64,000 nucleotides of DNA from Nitratireductor arenosus (GCF_009742725.1 NZ_WPHG01000002.1:930001-994000), one strand, 5' to 3'. Positions 16,559 to 27,787 are shown, numbered from the stretch's first letter. Notes: generated from the letters alone by a model not told the origin. Translations and numbers: made by a program.

Positions 16559-17451
16559 TGCTGGCGTCCGTCGACCCCGGTCACGAAAAGCCCGAGCCTG
16601 TCCGCGACCTCGATGACTCTCTTCTGGTCGAGAATGATGGAGTTTCCGGCCTCGACCGCGATCCCGACAAGGCCGGCCGCATGGGCGCCTTCGACGCTGT
16701 TGGGGCCGATCGTCGGCAAGTCGGCGCGCAATTCCTGGCCGGGCTTGGCGCATTTGACCAGCACGCCGCGGCTGCTCGCCGCGATGCGGCCATGCGAGCG
16801 CAACTGGCCGGTCCGGGCAAGCAACCCGTCCGTGCCTTCGATGCCTTCGAGCGCGACCACCCGTCCGCCGATGGCGATCGCGGCCTGGCCGATATCGAGG
16901 GCGCCGATCGCGCGTGCGGCGGCCAGTGCCGCGGCGATGTCGACCCGGTCCTTCGCGGTCGGGCGCGCGCGCGTCAGCGTCGCCGTCGTCGCCACCAGGT
17001 CGGGAAGGATTTCGTGTGCGCCCATCACCGTGAAGCCGCGCGCTTCCAGGAAGCCGACGATGCCGCGCAAAATGCCATCGTCGCCGCGTCCCAGACTGGC
17101 AACAACGCGTGGCAGTATCGCGATCAGGTCGAGGGTCCATTTCAGGCGCGACAGGGCCGGGCGGCGCTCGATCGCCCCGGCAAGCACGACATGGCTCGCA
17201 CCGGCCTTTTTCAGCACCTCGGCCAGTCGGCCGAATTCCTCGAGCTCGATGACTTCATGCTCGTAGCGCCAGAGCTCGGAGCCCGGCTGCACCTCGCCGC
17301 CGGCGATCACCACGAAGGGGTTTTGCCCGCGTTCGGCCAGGCCGGCGGCGAGATCGGCCGGCAACCGGCCGCCGCCAGCGATGATTGCGATGCGCCGGTC
17401 ACGCCCGTCGGTGTCGATCGTTTCAGACGTGCTCATCGTCGGTGGCCGCAT
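16555..17451 (-). CDS. lpxI: UDP-2,3-diacylglucosamine pyrophosphatase LpxI
   Basis: About 298 residues. LpxI replaces LpxH in most alphaproteobacteria and hydrolyses UDP-2,3-diacylglucosamine to lipid X. The LpxI N-terminal domain (RIAIIAGGGRLPADLA) and C-terminal catalytic domain (MGAHEILPDLVA, KCAKPGQELRADLPTIGPNSVE) are both clear; the latter includes the family's conserved aspartate. The gene overlaps lpxA at its start and lpxB at its end. The ATG at 17451 follows a GGGGGGA stretch; an ATG at 17436 is also possible. Confidence 0.92.
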   Translation of the reverse strand: MRPPTMSTSETIDTDGRDRRIAIIAGGGRLPADLAAGLAERGQNPFVVIAGGEVQPGSELWRYEHEVIELEEFGRLAEVLKKAGASHVVLAGAIERRPALSRLKWTLDLIAILPRVVASLGRGDDGILRGIVGFLEARGFTVMGAHEILPDLVATTATLTRARPTAKDRVDIAAALAAARAIGALDIGQAAIAIGGRVVALEGIEGTDGLLARTGQLRSHGRIAASSRGVLVKCAKPGQELRADLPTIGPNSVEGAHAAGLVGIAVEAGNSIILDQKRVIEVADRLGLFVTGVDGRQQ

Positions 17452-18262
17452 CGCTGTCCCCCCGCGGTGGCACGCAGAAATAGCGTTTGTCGCGGTCGGT
17501 CATGAAAGCGACGATTTGCATCACCGCCTCCACGTCGGAAAACTCGGTTTTGACGATGCCGAGGTTCTCCGTCAGCGGGCGCTGCGGATCGAAAATCTTC
17601 CGATAGGCCTCACGCATGCGCAGGATCTCGGCGCGCGGCATGCCCGACCGGCGCATGCCGACAATGTTGAAGCCGCGAAGCTTGGCCCGGTTACCCGCCA
17701 CCATGCCGTAGGGAATGACATCACCGACGATCGCCGAGCAGCCGGCCGCGAAGGCGCGGGTGCCGATCCTGACATGCTGGTGGACCGCCGTCAGCCCACC
17801 GACGATGACGTGATCGCCGATCTCGCAAAACCCGCCAAGCGTGGAGCCATGGGTCAGGGTGACGTTGTTGCCGATAATGCAGTCATGCGCGACATGGGAA
17901 TAAGACAGGAAATAGCCGTTGTCGCCGACCACGGTCGCCTGGCGTCCGCCATCGGTGCCCACATGCATGGTGACCGCCTCGCGAATGGTGCAGTTGCGCC
18001 CGATCGACAGGCTGGTGCGCCCGCCTTTGTGCTTGGTGTCCTGCGGTTGTCCGCCGAGTGCTGCGTGCGGATAGATTTTCGTGCCCGCGCCGATCGTGGT
18101 GGCGCCGGTGACGGAAATATGGCTGAGCAGCTCGACCCCTGCCCCCAGCACCACGTCCGGGCCGACATGGCAGAACGGACCGATGCGCACGTCGGGCGCA
18201 AGGTTCGCGCCCGTTTCCACGACCGCGCTCGGATGAATGAGGTGTTCGGACCGATGTTGCAT
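17423..18262 (-). CDS. lpxA: UDP-N-acetylglucosamine acyltransferase
   Basis: The 279-residue left-handed beta-helix acyltransferase catalyses the first step of lipid A synthesis, transferring 3-hydroxyacyl from acyl carrier protein. Hexapeptide repeats run through residues about 10-190 (for example IGPFCHVGPDVVLGAGV). The catalytic His lies in SHVAHDCIIGNN. The C-terminal helical part carries GFNIVGMRRSG. It lies 12 bases after fabZ and overlaps lpxI, in the classical lpxD-fabZ-lpxA order. Confidence 0.96.
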   Translation of the reverse strand: MQHRSEHLIHPSAVVETGANLAPDVRIGPFCHVGPDVVLGAGVELLSHISVTGATTIGAGTKIYPHAALGGQPQDTKHKGGRTSLSIGRNCTIREAVTMHVGTDGGRQATVVGDNGYFLSYSHVAHDCIIGNNVTLTHGSTLGGFCEIGDHVIVGGLTAVHQHVRIGTRAFAAGCSAIVGDVIPYGMVAGNRAKLRGFNIVGMRRSGMPRAEILRMREAYRKIFDPQRPLTENLGIVKTEFSDVEAVMQIVAFMTDRDKRYFCVPPRGDSDAATDDEHV

Positions 18263-18274
18263 GAAGCTGCGTAT

Positions 18275-18754
18275 TCAGCCGGTTTGTTTGGGTGTCATCA
18301 TGGCGGATATCTCCGCCTCGGCCACCTTGGTTCCCTCGACGGTCGCAACGCACGCGAATTTGAAGACCGCCCCGCGCTGCTTGAGCTTGCGCACCGCGAT
18401 GCGCAGTTGGTCGCCCGGGACCACCGGTCGCCGGAACTTCGCACCGTCGATAGTCATGAAATAGACCAGGTTGGGCGTGTGCTGACCGGAATTGCGTACG
18501 CAGATGGCGCCCGCCGTCTGTGCCATCGCCTCGACGATCAACACGCCCGGCATGACCGGCATCTCGGGGAAATGGCCTTGGAAATGCGGCTCATTGACGG
18601 TGACGTTCTTGATGCCGACGGCGGAATTGTCGCCGTCGACCTCCTCGATCCGGTCAACCAGCAAAAACGGGTAGCGATGCGGCAGGTGGCGCAGCAATGA
18701 CTGGATGTCCAGCGTGTCGAGAACTGGATTGTCCTGGGTCTCAGACATCCCCAC
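18275..18754 (-). CDS. fabZ: 3-hydroxyacyl-[acyl-carrier-protein] dehydratase
   Basis: The 159-residue hot-dog-fold dehydratase of fatty acid elongation carries the active-site segment [20 protein letters not shown], with the catalytic His and Glu. [13 protein letters not shown] marks the N-terminal strand. It competes with LpxA and LpxD for 3-hydroxyacyl-ACP, and its position between their genes links fatty acid supply to lipid A synthesis. Its start overlaps lpxD by 14 bases. Confidence 0.95.
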   Translation of the reverse strand: MGMSETQDNPVLDTLDIQSLLRHLPHRYPFLLVDRIEEVDGDNSAVGIKNVTVNEPHFQGHFPEMPVMPGVLIVEAMAQTAGAICVRNSGQHTPNLVYFMTIDGAKFRRPVVPGDQLRIAVRKLKQRGAVFKFACVATVEGTKVAEAEISAMMTPKQTG

Positions 18755-19799
18755 TTCCCTTTCGCGACTTGTTGCCGGCCAGCTTGCGTATCATATTCAC
18801 CTCGCGAAACCAGTCCTTGGCGGGTTGGGCGGGCAGTCCCGCCCATTTTTGCCCGGCGGGAATGTCATGCATAACGCCGCTGGCCGCCGCAATATGGACA
18901 CCGTCGCCGATCTTGACGTGGTCGGCGACGCCGACAAGCCCGCCCATCATGACGAAATCGCCGATCACCACAGAGCCCGAGATGCCGACATGGGCGGCAA
19001 TCGCGCAATGCCGGCCGATCCTGACATTGTGGCCAAGCTGAACCAGATTGTCGATCTTGGTCCCTTCGCCGATCAGGGTGTCGCTGAGCGCGCCGCGGTC
19101 GATGGTCGTGTTGGCGCCGATCTCGACGTCGTCCTGGATCACCACGCGGCCGAGCTGCGGCATCTTCACCAGGCCGCGCGCCGAGGGCATGAAGCGAAAG
19201 CCATCCTGGCCGATCCGCGCTCCGGTGTGGATGATCACCCGGTCGCCGATCAGGCTGGCGAGGATACTTGTCGAGGCGCCGACATAACCGTCGCGGCCGA
19301 TCTGGCATCCCGGTCCGATCACGGCGCCGGGCCCCACGATCGTCCCCCGTCCGATCGCCGCGCCCGCACCGATGACCGCGCCGGCCTCCACGATCGCGCC
19401 CGCCTCGATCAGCGCATCTGCCGCGATATGGGCGGCCGGCGATATCCCGGTCTCGCCCGTCACCGCTTGCGGAGAGGCGGCGGCCGGGCACAAGACGCGC
19501 GCGATCTGGGCGAAAGCCAAGGCCGGCGACGAGGTCGTCAACGCGGCGATGCCGGCCGGCACCCTTGCGGCGAGTTCGGCCGGGCAAAGCACGGCCGCGG
19601 CGATCAGTCCGCCGAGCAGCTTGGCGTGGCGGCCTTTTTCGACATAGACGAGCGTGCCGGGCCCGCCATGTTCGGCGGCGGCCAGGTTGCTTATCTCGTT
19701 GCCGGCATACGCTTCGTCGGCCAGCACCGCTCCGGCCAGCGTGGCGACCTCGCCGGCCGTATAGCAGCGCGATGGCACGTAGAACTGCGGCTCAGCCAT
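18741..19799 (-). CDS. lpxD: UDP-3-O-(3-hydroxyacyl)glucosamine N-acyltransferase
   Basis: The 352-residue protein has the N-terminal uridine-binding domain (residues 1-100) and a long hexapeptide beta-helix. The catalytic His lies in [21 protein letters not shown]. It adds the second 3-hydroxyacyl chain to the glucosamine unit. The ATG at 19799 was chosen from the family N terminus (MAEPQFY); a longer frame starts at 20003 inside bamA without homology. It lies 65 bases after bamA in the same direction. Confidence 0.95.
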   Translation of the reverse strand: MAEPQFYVPSRCYTAGEVATLAGAVLADEAYAGNEISNLAAAEHGGPGTLVYVEKGRHAKLLGGLIAAAVLCPAELAARVPAGIAALTTSSPALAFAQIARVLCPAAASPQAVTGETGISPAAHIAADALIEAGAIVEAGAVIGAGAAIGRGTIVGPGAVIGPGCQIGRDGYVGASTSILASLIGDRVIIHTGARIGQDGFRFMPSARGLVKMPQLGRVVIQDDVEIGANTTIDRGALSDTLIGEGTKIDNLVQLGHNVRIGRHCAIAAHVGISGSVVIGDFVMMGGLVGVADHVKIGDGVHIAAASGVMHDIPAGQKWAGLPAQPAKDWFREVNMIRKLAGNKSRKGSGDV

Positions 19800-19864
19800 T
19801 CCGGATCCGAACCCTCGGTCGCGCGGGCTCGGATGCGCCCGGCCCGCGATAGCGGATTTCCACC

Positions 19865-22261
19865 CTAGAAGCGGGTGGAAACACCGAAGTTGATATTCTG
19901 GACCTCGTCGGTCGGTTCCTTGACGATCGGGAACGCGTAGTCGAGGCGGATCGGACCGAAAGGCGACGACCACAGAATACTGGCGCCGACCGAAGCCCGC
20001 CACTTCATGCCCGTCGTCGACGGATCGGCGTCAAGCAGCGTGTTGCCGTAGAGCGTCGCGGCATCCACGAACAGCGCGCCCTTCAGGCCGAAGCCGTACG
20101 GCACCAGCGGCAGCGGGAACTGCGCCTCGGCGGAGGCATGGAAATAGGTCGTGCCGCCGAGATGGTCGGTCGGAGAGGTCAGCGAGGCGGGTCCGATGCC
20201 GCTTCCCTCGAAACCGCGGATGATGCGGTCGCTGTTTTGGAAGTGGTCGAACAGGCGCAGGGTCTGGCCGGTCGGAATGATGTGACCGGCGCCGGCGACC
20301 AGAACGCCGACGACATCCTGCTCGTCGAGCAAGGTGTGGTAGTAGGTGCCGCGTCCCGTCAGCTTGACGTATTGGGCGTCGCCGCCAAGGCCGGCAACCT
20401 CGACCGAGAAGGTCGAATAGATGCCCTCGCGTGGGTTCTTCATGTCGTCGATGGTGTTGTAGAGCAGCGTGCCGCTGACCGCCGACTTCACCCACGGGCT
20501 CTGGCCGACGGCGGTGACGATAGCCGGCGAGATCACACAGCCCGGATCGGGAATGCCATCAGGCGGGGCGACACCGGTTCCGTTCGTGATGCTGTCGCAG
20601 GCACCGGTAAGGCCGTATTCCTCGACCGAATAGGAATAGGCGACCTGTCCGGTGAGCGCCTCGGTGATCGGCAGGCCGAAGCGTACCGTCGCGCCGGTCA
20701 GTTCGGACGTGTAATTGTCGAACGACCGCGTCTGCCGGAAAATGTCGAAGCCGGCCGAAATCCGCCGGCCCAGGAAATAGGGCTCGGTGAACGACAGGCC
20801 GTAATCGCGCGAGCCGTTGCCGCCGCCGACCGACACTTTGATGAACTGGCCGCGGCCGAGGAAGTTCTTCTCCGAGATCGAGCCCTCGATGTTGACGCCT
20901 TCGCGCCCGCGGGCCGAATCGCCGGTGGAATAACCCGCGCCGACGGAGAACTCGCCGGTCGACTTCTCGACCACGTCGATGACCAGATAGACCTGGTCCG
21001 GCTGCGATCCCGGCACGGTGGAGATGTTGACCGCGGTGAAATAGTCGAGCCGCTCGAGGCGCCGCTTGGCGCGCTGCACCAGGACCTGGTTGAAGGCATC
21101 GCCTTCGCTGATGTCGAACTCGCGGCGGATCACATAGTCGCGCGTGCGGTCATTGCCGCGAATCTCGATGCGCTCGACATAGGTACGAGGCCCCTGGTCG
21201 ATCGAATAGACGACCGAAATGGTGCGGGTTTCGAAATCGCGGTTGCCGCGCGGCGTGACCTGGGTGAAGGCGTAGCCCATGCCCACGGCACGCTCGGTCA
21301 GTGCGATGATCGTGTCTTCCACGTCCTTGGCGGAATAGACATTGCCGCGACGGGTCTCCAGCAACGAATCGAACGCGCCGGTATCGATGCCGTCGAGCGT
21401 GGTCTCGATGGAGACGTCGCCGAACGTGTAGCGGTCGCCTTCCTCGATCGTGACGTTGACGGTGTATTCGTTGGAGGTCTCGTCGAGTTCGGCCGAGGCC
21501 GAGATCACGCGAAAATCCGCATAGCCGCGATTGTAGTAGAAGCGGCGCAGCGCCTCCTCGTCGGCCCGCAGCCGGTTTTCGTCATAAACGTCGTCGCGGA
21601 ACAGGAACGACAGGATGTTCGACTTCTTGGTCGAGATCACGTCGCGCAGGCGCCTGTCGCTATAGGCGTTATTGCCGACGAAATTCACCGCCGCGATCTT
21701 GGTGCGGCCGCCTTCGGTGATCTCGTAAACGACGTTGACGCGGTTTTCGCCCAGATCGATGGTGCGCGCGCTGACCAGCGCGTCCTCGCGGCCGATCTGC
21801 GCATAGGCCTGGCGAATGGTGTCGACATCGGCTTCCATCGCCGCGTTGGAGAACGACCCGCGCGCCCGCAACTGGACGGCCCGCGCCAGATCCGCGTCCT
21901 TGAGCTTGCGGTTGCCCTGGAAAATAACCTGGTTGACGATCGCGTATTCGTCGACTTCGACGACCAGCGTCGAGCCGCGGAAATTGATCCGCACGTCGGC
22001 GAACAGGCCGGTGCCGAACAGCCGCTTGACGGCTTCGTCGATGTCGGCCCCGGAATAATTCTGGCCCTGGCGGACGTTCAGGTAGCTGCGGATGGTTTCA
22101 TTGTCGACGCGGCGATTGCCACGGATATCCACCGAGCGAACGACGGCTGCCTCGGCCACCGCGACCGTGGCCATTTGAAACGCGAAAGAGCCGGACACAA
22201 TCATGCCGGCCGAAAGAGCGGCCGCCGATGCGGCGCTCAAAAATTTCCTAGTTGCCTTCAT
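19865..22261 (-). CDS. bamA: Outer membrane protein assembly factor BamA
   Basis: The 798-residue protein has a signal peptide (about 37 residues), five POTRA repeats (about 40-425, starting [20 protein letters not shown]) and a C-terminal beta-barrel (about 450-798) ending in Phe. It inserts beta-barrel proteins in the outer membrane. The barrel includes the loop-6 VRGF/IRG motif as [13 protein letters not shown], diagnostic of Omp85 proteins. An insert with several Cys (CDSITNGTG...GCVI) lies in an extracellular loop. Its place upstream of lpxD and downstream of rseP is conserved in alphaproteobacteria. Confidence 0.96.
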   Translation of the reverse strand: MKATRKFLSAASAAALSAGMIVSGSFAFQMATVAVAEAAVVRSVDIRGNRRVDNETIRSYLNVRQGQNYSGADIDEAVKRLFGTGLFADVRINFRGSTLVVEVDEYAIVNQVIFQGNRKLKDADLARAVQLRARGSFSNAAMEADVDTIRQAYAQIGREDALVSARTIDLGENRVNVVYEITEGGRTKIAAVNFVGNNAYSDRRLRDVISTKKSNILSFLFRDDVYDENRLRADEEALRRFYYNRGYADFRVISASAELDETSNEYTVNVTIEEGDRYTFGDVSIETTLDGIDTGAFDSLLETRRGNVYSAKDVEDTIIALTERAVGMGYAFTQVTPRGNRDFETRTISVVYSIDQGPRTYVERIEIRGNDRTRDYVIRREFDISEGDAFNQVLVQRAKRRLERLDYFTAVNISTVPGSQPDQVYLVIDVVEKSTGEFSVGAGYSTGDSARGREGVNIEGSISEKNFLGRGQFIKVSVGGGNGSRDYGLSFTEPYFLGRRISAGFDIFRQTRSFDNYTSELTGATVRFGLPITEALTGQVAYSYSVEEYGLTGACDSITNGTGVAPPDGIPDPGCVISPAIVTAVGQSPWVKSAVSGTLLYNTIDDMKNPREGIYSTFSVEVAGLGGDAQYVKLTGRGTYYHTLLDEQDVVGVLVAGAGHIIPTGQTLRLFDHFQNSDRIIRGFEGSGIGPASLTSPTDHLGGTTYFHASAEAQFPLPLVPYGFGLKGALFVDAATLYGNTLLDADPSTTGMKWRASVGASILWSSPFGPIRLDYAFPIVKEPTDEVQNINFGVSTRF

Positions 22262-22475
22262 CGGGCTAAATTACCTTGTTCTCGTAGTCCCCACGGCGAG
22301 AAACCGGATATCTGATCGTGCCTGATACCCTATTACCCGGAAATTCCATACACGCAAGGCTTCTGGTTAATTTGCATTTACTAATCCGCCGTGCGTGGCT
22401 TTCTCGTCACGCAATTTGCCGGAAATGGTAAATGGCTAGTCAATCCAATACGCTGTCGCCCGCCGTTCTCGTTCC

Positions 22476-23621
22476 TCAACACCCGAATATGTCGTTCCAG
22501 AAAACGAATCCCATAAACACCAGTACCAGCAGCAGACCGACCCGGTAAACCGCCTCCGTCACGCGTTCGGAGACCGGGTGTCCGGTCGCCGCCTCAACGG
22601 CATAAAACACCAGATGGCCTCCGTCCAGCGGCGGGATCGGCAAAAGGTTTAGCACACCGATGCCGACGGACAGAAGCGCCACCAATTGTATCAGCCGCTC
22701 GAAGCCCTTGCTTGCCGCCTTGCCGGCCATGTCGGCGATACGCACCGGGCCGCCGAGCTGGCACCGGTCCTCACGCCCTGCCACAAACCGTTTCAGAAAT
22801 TGACCGGTGCGCGCGATGATATAGCCGGTTTCCTTCACGGCTTCGCCGACGGCTTCAAGTGGGCCGTACTCCACGGCGCGCGGTTGACCGGCCTCCGGCG
22901 AGCTGACGACCCCGATGATCCCGATCTTGATCGTGTTGCCGAGCGCGTCCGTCTGCTCGGTGCTTTCCGGCGTCGCGTGCAGCGTCACCTCCTCACCCTG
23001 GCGCAGCATGACGAAGGTCAGTTCGTCGCCGGCGCGGCCCGAGACGAGCCGCTGCACGTCGGCGAAGGTCTCGATCTTGCTGCCGTCCACTGTGACGAAA
23101 CGATCGCCCGGCAGGAAGCCGGCCGCGTCGGCCGGGCTGCCGGCGCGGATCTCCGACACGACCGGTTCGGAAACGAAGCGACCATAGGCGGCGAACATCA
23201 CGGCGAAGACCACGATCGTCAGCAGGAAATTGAACAGCGGGCCGGCGACCACGGTCGCCGCGCGCTTCCAGACCGATTGCAGGTGGAAGGCGCGCGCGCG
23301 ATCGCTTTCGCTGAGCGCTTCCATTTCGTCGGAGTCAGGCTGGCTGGTGGCGCTCATGTCGCCGACGAATTTGACGTAACCGCCGAGCGGAACGGCGGAG
23401 AGCTTCCAGCGCGTTCCATGCCGGTCGGTGAAACCGATCAGTTCGGGACCGAAGCCGATCGAAAACGCGTTGACGCCGATGCCGCACAGCCTGCCGATGA
23501 GATAGTGCCCCATCTCGTGCACGAACACGACCACCGTCAGCACGAACAGGAACGGCACGATTGTACCGATCAAAAGACCGTTCGCGCCGATAATCGAGTC
23601 CAGCATGCCGCCCATTTCCAT
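22476..23621 (-). CDS. rseP: RseP-type site-2 zinc metalloprotease
   Basis: The 381-residue intramembrane protease has the zinc motif HEMGH in the first transmembrane helix, a PDZ domain (about 150-240, GSPADAAGFLPGDRFVTVDG) and the second metal motif as LLPIPPLDGGHLVF near residue 330. In other bacteria it cleaves anti-sigma factors in the envelope stress response. It lies between cdsA and bamA, the usual position. The 214-base gap to bamA (22262-22475) is A/T-rich for this DNA and probably carries the bamA promoter. Confidence 0.94.
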   Translation of the reverse strand: MEMGGMLDSIIGANGLLIGTIVPFLFVLTVVVFVHEMGHYLIGRLCGIGVNAFSIGFGPELIGFTDRHGTRWKLSAVPLGGYVKFVGDMSATSQPDSDEMEALSESDRARAFHLQSVWKRAATVVAGPLFNFLLTIVVFAVMFAAYGRFVSEPVVSEIRAGSPADAAGFLPGDRFVTVDGSKIETFADVQRLVSGRAGDELTFVMLRQGEEVTLHATPESTEQTDALGNTIKIGIIGVVSSPEAGQPRAVEYGPLEAVGEAVKETGYIIARTGQFLKRFVAGREDRCQLGGPVRIADMAGKAASKGFERLIQLVALLSVGIGVLNLLPIPPLDGGHLVFYAVEAATGHPVSERVTEAVYRVGLLLVLVFMGFVFWNDIFGC

Positions 23622-23677
23622 CTATCTGTTGCCCCATGCACGCGTCGGTCCGCTCTTGCGAGAAGGCCGAGCCGCGC

Positions 23678-24493
23678 TCAGCCGGATCCGAATGCGGCCA
23701 GGGGATCGTTCGGTCCCGACGCGGCCACGCCGATCAGGTAAAGGCCAATCACGGCGGCGACAAGACCGTCGACGCGATCCATGACGCCACCATGGCCCGG
23801 AATGAGGTTGGAGGAATCTTTCGCGCCAAAATGACGCTTGAGCCAGGATTCGAACAAATCGCCGATTTGCGAGACAGCGCTCAAAAGCACGATCGATACG
23901 ATCAGCAGCCCGCCGATTCGCAGACCCGAGACGGTTGCCACGGCCAGTCCGGCAACAACGGCGAACAGCACGCCGCCGACTGCCCCGCTCCAGGTCTTGC
24001 CCGGCGAGATCGCCGGCGCCAGTTTCGGCCCGCCCGCGAGCCGGCCGACGAAATAGGCGAAAATGTCGGTCGCCCACACGACGGCGAACAAGAACAGCAC
24101 CGCGACCAGTCCCGCCGGCGCGTCGCCGCGAATGGCGGAGGCGGCGATCACCGGCAAGACCGCATAGGCGATGCCGCCGGCGCCCCAAAGCCCCTGCCCC
24201 GACACCAGGCCCGAAGCCAGAGCCAGCCCGATGCCGGCCGCGAGCGCAACCAGCACGGTCGATGGCGGCAGTCCGGCAAGCACCATCAGCAAAAGGACGC
24301 TCGCCACCACGCCCATCAACGCGAAATGCGTCCTGTGGCGGGTCTGGCCGCTCAACAGGCACCATTCGATGAAAATGCCGCCGCCGACGGCGACAGCGAG
24401 CACGCGAAACGCCGCCCCGCCGAAATAGGTCAGGCCAAGCGCGACGCCGGCCAAGATGACGGCGGAGACGAGCCGCAGGTGGAAATTGCTCAT
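23678..24493 (-). CDS. cdsA: Phosphatidate cytidylyltransferase
   Basis: The 271-residue polytopic enzyme makes CDP-diacylglycerol for phospholipid synthesis. The family signature is complete near the C terminus: ESWLKRHFGAKDSSNLIPG followed by HGGVMDRVDG. The ATG at 24493 (MSNFHLR) begins the conserved region; an in-frame start at 24571 would run into the uppS end. Eight or so hydrophobic helices are seen. It follows uppS by 43 bases. Confidence 0.94.
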   Translation of the reverse strand: MSNFHLRLVSAVILAGVALGLTYFGGAAFRVLAVAVGGGIFIEWCLLSGQTRHRTHFALMGVVASVLLLMVLAGLPPSTVLVALAAGIGLALASGLVSGQGLWGAGGIAYAVLPVIAASAIRGDAPAGLVAVLFLFAVVWATDIFAYFVGRLAGGPKLAPAISPGKTWSGAVGGVLFAVVAGLAVATVSGLRIGGLLIVSIVLLSAVSQIGDLFESWLKRHFGAKDSSNLIPGHGGVMDRVDGLVAAVIGLYLIGVAASGPNDPLAAFGSG

Positions 24494-24536
24494 CGCCGCG
24501 CCCGACGCGAGGCCGGCAATCGGTCCGGCCCGGCGT

Positions 24537-25256
24537 TCACGAGGCCACGTCCCTGGCGGCAACGCCGCCAAAGCGCCGATCCCGGTTTTCGAAGGTCTCG
24601 ATGGCGGCGAGCAGGTCGTCGCGGCTGAAATCGGGCCAGTGGCCCGGCAGGTAGATGAATTCGGCGTAGGCGGCTTGCCACAGCAGGAAATTCGACAGCC
24701 GCTGGTCGCCGCCGGTGCGGATGATCAAGTCGGGATCGGGGATGCCGGCCGTATCGAGAAACGCGGCGAACGTGTCCTCGGTGACCTGGTCGGCGGTGAT
24801 CTCGCCGCCCGCCGCCATGCGCGCGATCTTGGCCGCGGCGCGGGCGATCTCGTCGCGCGCGCCGTAGTTGAAGGCGATGACGAGGTTCATCGCGGTATTG
24901 TCGTGGGTCAGCGCCTCAGCCTCTTCAAGCAGCGCCTTGATGTCGGGCTTCAGGCCCTTGCGGTCGCCGATCACGCGGACCTTGACGCCGTTTTGATGCA
25001 GTTCGGCAAGGTCGCGGCGGATGAAAAGCTTGAGCAGGCCCATCAGATCGTTGATCTCGGCTGCCGGACGCGACCAGTTTTCGGAGGAAAACGCATAGAC
25101 CGTCAGCCAACCGATCCCGGCTTCGCCGGCCGCGCGCACGGTCTTGCGCAACACCTCCACGCCGGCGCGGTGGCCGGCCGTGCGCGGCATGCCGCGCGCC
25201 TTGGCCCAGCGGCCGTTGCCGTCCATGATGATCGCGATATGAGCCGGTTTGGTCAT
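24537..25256 (-). CDS. uppS: Undecaprenyl diphosphate synthase
   Basis: This 239-residue cis-prenyltransferase makes the lipid carrier for peptidoglycan and other glycans. Substrate-binding motifs are [17 protein letters not shown] near the N terminus (catalytic Asp), then [17 protein letters not shown] and the C-terminal [20 protein letters not shown]. It sits 39 bases after frr and before cdsA in the standard frr-uppS-cdsA order. Confidence 0.96.
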   Translation of the reverse strand: MTKPAHIAIIMDGNGRWAKARGMPRTAGHRAGVEVLRKTVRAAGEAGIGWLTVYAFSSENWSRPAAEINDLMGLLKLFIRRDLAELHQNGVKVRVIGDRKGLKPDIKALLEEAEALTHDNTAMNLVIAFNYGARDEIARAAAKIARMAAGGEITADQVTEDTFAAFLDTAGIPDPDLIIRTGGDQRLSNFLLWQAAYAEFIYLPGHWPDFSRDDLLAAIETFENRDRRFGGVAARDVAS

Positions 25257-25295
25257 CGCCGCCTTTCAGATCAGCAAACAGCCCCGTTGGTCCGA

Positions 25296-25856
25296 TCACA
25301 CATGCATGATCTCGGCTTCCTTTTCGGCGAGCACGCTGTCGATCGAGGCGATCGTGTCGTCGGTCAGCTTTTGCACCTGGTCGGAGCGCGAGCGGACCTC
25401 ATCCTGGCCGAGATCGCCGTCCTTTTCCATCTTCTTCAACCCCTCCATGCCGTCGCGCCGGACATGGCGGGCGGCCACGCGGGCGCTCTCGGCATATTGG
25501 TGGGCGATCTTGACCAGTTCCTTGCGCCGCTCCTCGTTCAGTTCGGGAAGCGGGATGCGCAGGGTCGTGCCGTCGACGATCGGGTTGAAGCCGAGATTGG
25601 ATTCGCGGATGGCGCGGTCGACCGCGCCGACCAGCGTCTTGTCCCAGACCGAAATCTGGATCATGCGCGGTTCGGGAACGGTGACGGTGCCGACCTGGCT
25701 GATCGGCATCGGCGAGCCATAGGCCGTGACCATGATCGGATCGAGCAAATTCGCCGACGCGCGTCCGGTCCGCAAGCTCGCCAGATCGTGCTTGAAGGCG
25801 TTTACCGCGCCCTCCATCCGCCGCTGCAAATCCTTGTAATCATATGCGCTGCTCAT
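25296..25856 (-). CDS. frr: Ribosome recycling factor
   Basis: The 186-residue protein splits post-termination ribosomes together with EF-G. Conserved parts are [22 protein letters not shown] near the N terminus, [18 protein letters not shown] and the C-terminal [20 protein letters not shown] helix. The ATG at 25856 opens the family sequence; the frame from 25955 overlaps pyrH and lacks homology there. It follows pyrH by 40 bases. Confidence 0.96.
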   Translation of the reverse strand: MSSAYDYKDLQRRMEGAVNAFKHDLASLRTGRASANLLDPIMVTAYGSPMPISQVGTVTVPEPRMIQISVWDKTLVGAVDRAIRESNLGFNPIVDGTTLRIPLPELNEERRKELVKIAHQYAESARVAARHVRRDGMEGLKKMEKDGDLGQDEVRSRSDQVQKLTDDTIASIDSVLAEKEAEIMHV

Positions 25857-25896
25857 TGTCTGGCTCCGTCTTCCGGTGGCGTTCGCGGACCTTGTC

Positions 25897-26619
25897 TCAA
25901 TCGTCGGAGACAATGGTGCAGCGGCCTTCTCCCTTGAGGATCGCTCCGAATCCACCCTTTTCGTGTATCGAATAGACGATTATCGGAATGTTGTTTTCGC
26001 GCGCAAGCGCAATCGCGGCGGTATCCATCACCGCCAGACCCTTTTGCAGCACCTCGCGGTGGGTGATGCGGTCGTAGCGGCGCGCGTCGGGGTTGTTTTT
26101 CGGGTCGGCCGAATAGACGCCGTCGACCTGGGTGCCCTTGAACAGCGCATCGGCGCCGATCTCGGCGGCACGCAGTGCCGCGGCCGAATCGGTGGTGAAG
26201 AAGGGATTGCCCGTTCCGCCGGCGAAGATGACCACCTTGCCCGCGTTCATATAGGCCGTCGCCTTGCGCTGGGAAAAGCTCTCGCACAGTTCGGGCATGG
26301 CGATCGCCGAAAGCACGACCGCGTCGACCCCGATCTTGACCAGCGAGGTGCGCATGGCGAGCGAATTGATGACAGTGGCGAGCATGCCCATATGGTCGCC
26401 GGTCACCCGGTCGCCGCCGGCCGAGGCCACCGCGACGCCGCGGAAAATATTGCCGCCGCCGATGACCAGCCCGACCTCGACGCCGAGCGCCCGCGCCTCG
26501 GCGATGTCGGCGGCGACCTGGTCGGCCACCGAGACGTCGATGCCGAACCCCTGCTTGCCCATCAACGCCTCGCCGGATGCTTTCAACAGGACGCGGCGAT
26601 AGGGCGGGTTGGCGGGCAT
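25897..26619 (-). CDS. pyrH: Uridylate kinase
   Basis: The 240-residue bacterial UMP kinase phosphorylates UMP to UDP. Visible family motifs are [49 protein letters not shown] and [13 protein letters not shown]. The ATG at 26619 ([10 protein letters not shown]) is taken; upstream frame to 26667 covers only a hairpin region. It follows tsf in the rpsB-tsf-pyrH-frr operon order. Confidence 0.96.
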   Translation of the reverse strand: MPANPPYRRVLLKASGEALMGKQGFGIDVSVADQVAADIAEARALGVEVGLVIGGGNIFRGVAVASAGGDRVTGDHMGMLATVINSLAMRTSLVKIGVDAVVLSAIAMPELCESFSQRKATAYMNAGKVVIFAGGTGNPFFTTDSAAALRAAEIGADALFKGTQVDGVYSADPKNNPDARRYDRITHREVLQKGLAVMDTAAIALARENNIPIIVYSIHEKGGFGAILKGEGRCTIVSDD

Positions 26620-26669
26620 CACACACTCTTTGTCGTTCGGGGAACCGTTGCGCGGCTTGCGATACACGA

Positions 26670-26697
26670 AGGGCGTCGCGATGTCACGCGACGCCCT
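26670..26697. other. Perfect hairpin between tsf and pyrH
   Basis: AGGGCGTCGCG, loop of six bases, CGCGACGCCCT make a perfect eleven-base stem in the 105-base tsf-pyrH gap. No T-run follows on either strand. It is more likely an mRNA processing or stability element, or a partial attenuator, than a full terminator. Confidence 0.6.
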
Positions 26698-26724
26698 GAT
26701 AGTGCTTGCGGTGCTAAGATAGAG

Positions 26725-27648
26725 TTATTTTTTGACCGCCGCGGCTACTTCGGCGGCGAAATCGCTTTGCTCGCGCTCGATACCCTCGCCGAGAGCGAAA
26801 CGCACGAAACCGGTCAGCTTGGCGGGTGCGCCGATCGTCGCTTCGGCTTCTTTCAGCGCCTGTTCGACGGTGAGGTCCGGATTGATGACGAAGGCCTGCT
26901 TCACCAGCACCACTTCCTCGTAGAACTTGCGCAGCCGGCCCTCGACCATCTTGTCGATGATGTTGTCGGGCTTGCCGGAGGCGCGCGCCTGGTCGGCGAA
27001 GATTTCGCGCTCCCGGGCCACCGCTGCCGGATTGAGTTCCTCCGTGGTCAGCGCCATCGGGTTGGTCGCGGCGACATGCATGGCGACCTGGCGCGCGAAG
27101 GCGCGCGCCGCCTCGGCGTCGCCGGCGGTCTCGATACCGACGAGCACGCCGAGCTTGCCGAGATTGTCGCCGACGGCATTGTGGACATAGGTCGCCACCG
27201 CGCCCTGCCCCACCGTCAGCTTGGCCGAGCGGCGCAGGCTCAAATTCTCGCCGATGGTCGCGATCGCGTCGCGCACCTGGTCGACAACCGGCTTGCCGGT
27301 GCCGGGATAGGCGACCTGGGCGACCGCGTCGGTCGATCCGTCAGTCGCAAGCGCAACCGCTGCGATGTCGCGGACCAGGTCCTGGAAAGCCTCGTTGCGG
27401 GCGACGAAATCGGTCTCGGAATTGACTTCCACAACGATGCCGGCATTGCCGTCGGCGGCGACGCCGATCAGGCCCTCGGCGGCGGTGCGGCCGGCCTTCT
27501 TGTCCGCCTTGGCGACGCCCTTCTTGCGCAGGAAGTCGACCGCGGCTTCCATGTCGCCGCCGGTTTCCGTCAGCGCGCTCTTGCAGTCCATCATGCCCGC
27601 GCCGGTCATCTCGCGGAGCTCTTTCACCTGTGCAGCCGAAATGCTCAT
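26725..27648 (-). CDS. tsf: Elongation factor Ts
   Basis: The 307-residue guanine nucleotide exchange factor of EF-Tu shows an N-terminal UBA-like domain ([19 protein letters not shown]), the EF-Tu contact segment with [10 protein letters not shown] and two core repeats. The ATG at 27648 matches the family; a longer frame to 27897 reads into rpsB without homology. It lies 139 bases after rpsB. Confidence 0.96.
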   Translation of the reverse strand: MSISAAQVKELREMTGAGMMDCKSALTETGGDMEAAVDFLRKKGVAKADKKAGRTAAEGLIGVAADGNAGIVVEVNSETDFVARNEAFQDLVRDIAAVALATDGSTDAVAQVAYPGTGKPVVDQVRDAIATIGENLSLRRSAKLTVGQGAVATYVHNAVGDNLGKLGVLVGIETAGDAEAARAFARQVAMHVAATNPMALTTEELNPAAVAREREIFADQARASGKPDNIIDKMVEGRLRKFYEEVVLVKQAFVINPDLTVEQALKEAEATIGAPAKLTGFVRFALGEGIEREQSDFAAEVAAAVKK

Positions 27649-27787
27649 CTCTACCTCTCGTACCAAGCCGGGTCGGACGCCGTCCGGCAGTCCTGCGCAA
27701 CCGTTGCGCACACCCGGGAATGCCTCGTTCGCGGCCGGCACGGTTGGCACCATGCCGGTCCGCCTCGCAGATTGCTGCGACGGATTT

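Noticed and set aside
20138-22315. 725-codon open frame on the plus strand
   Set aside because: Shadow of bamA; high GC content leaves long antisense frames open.
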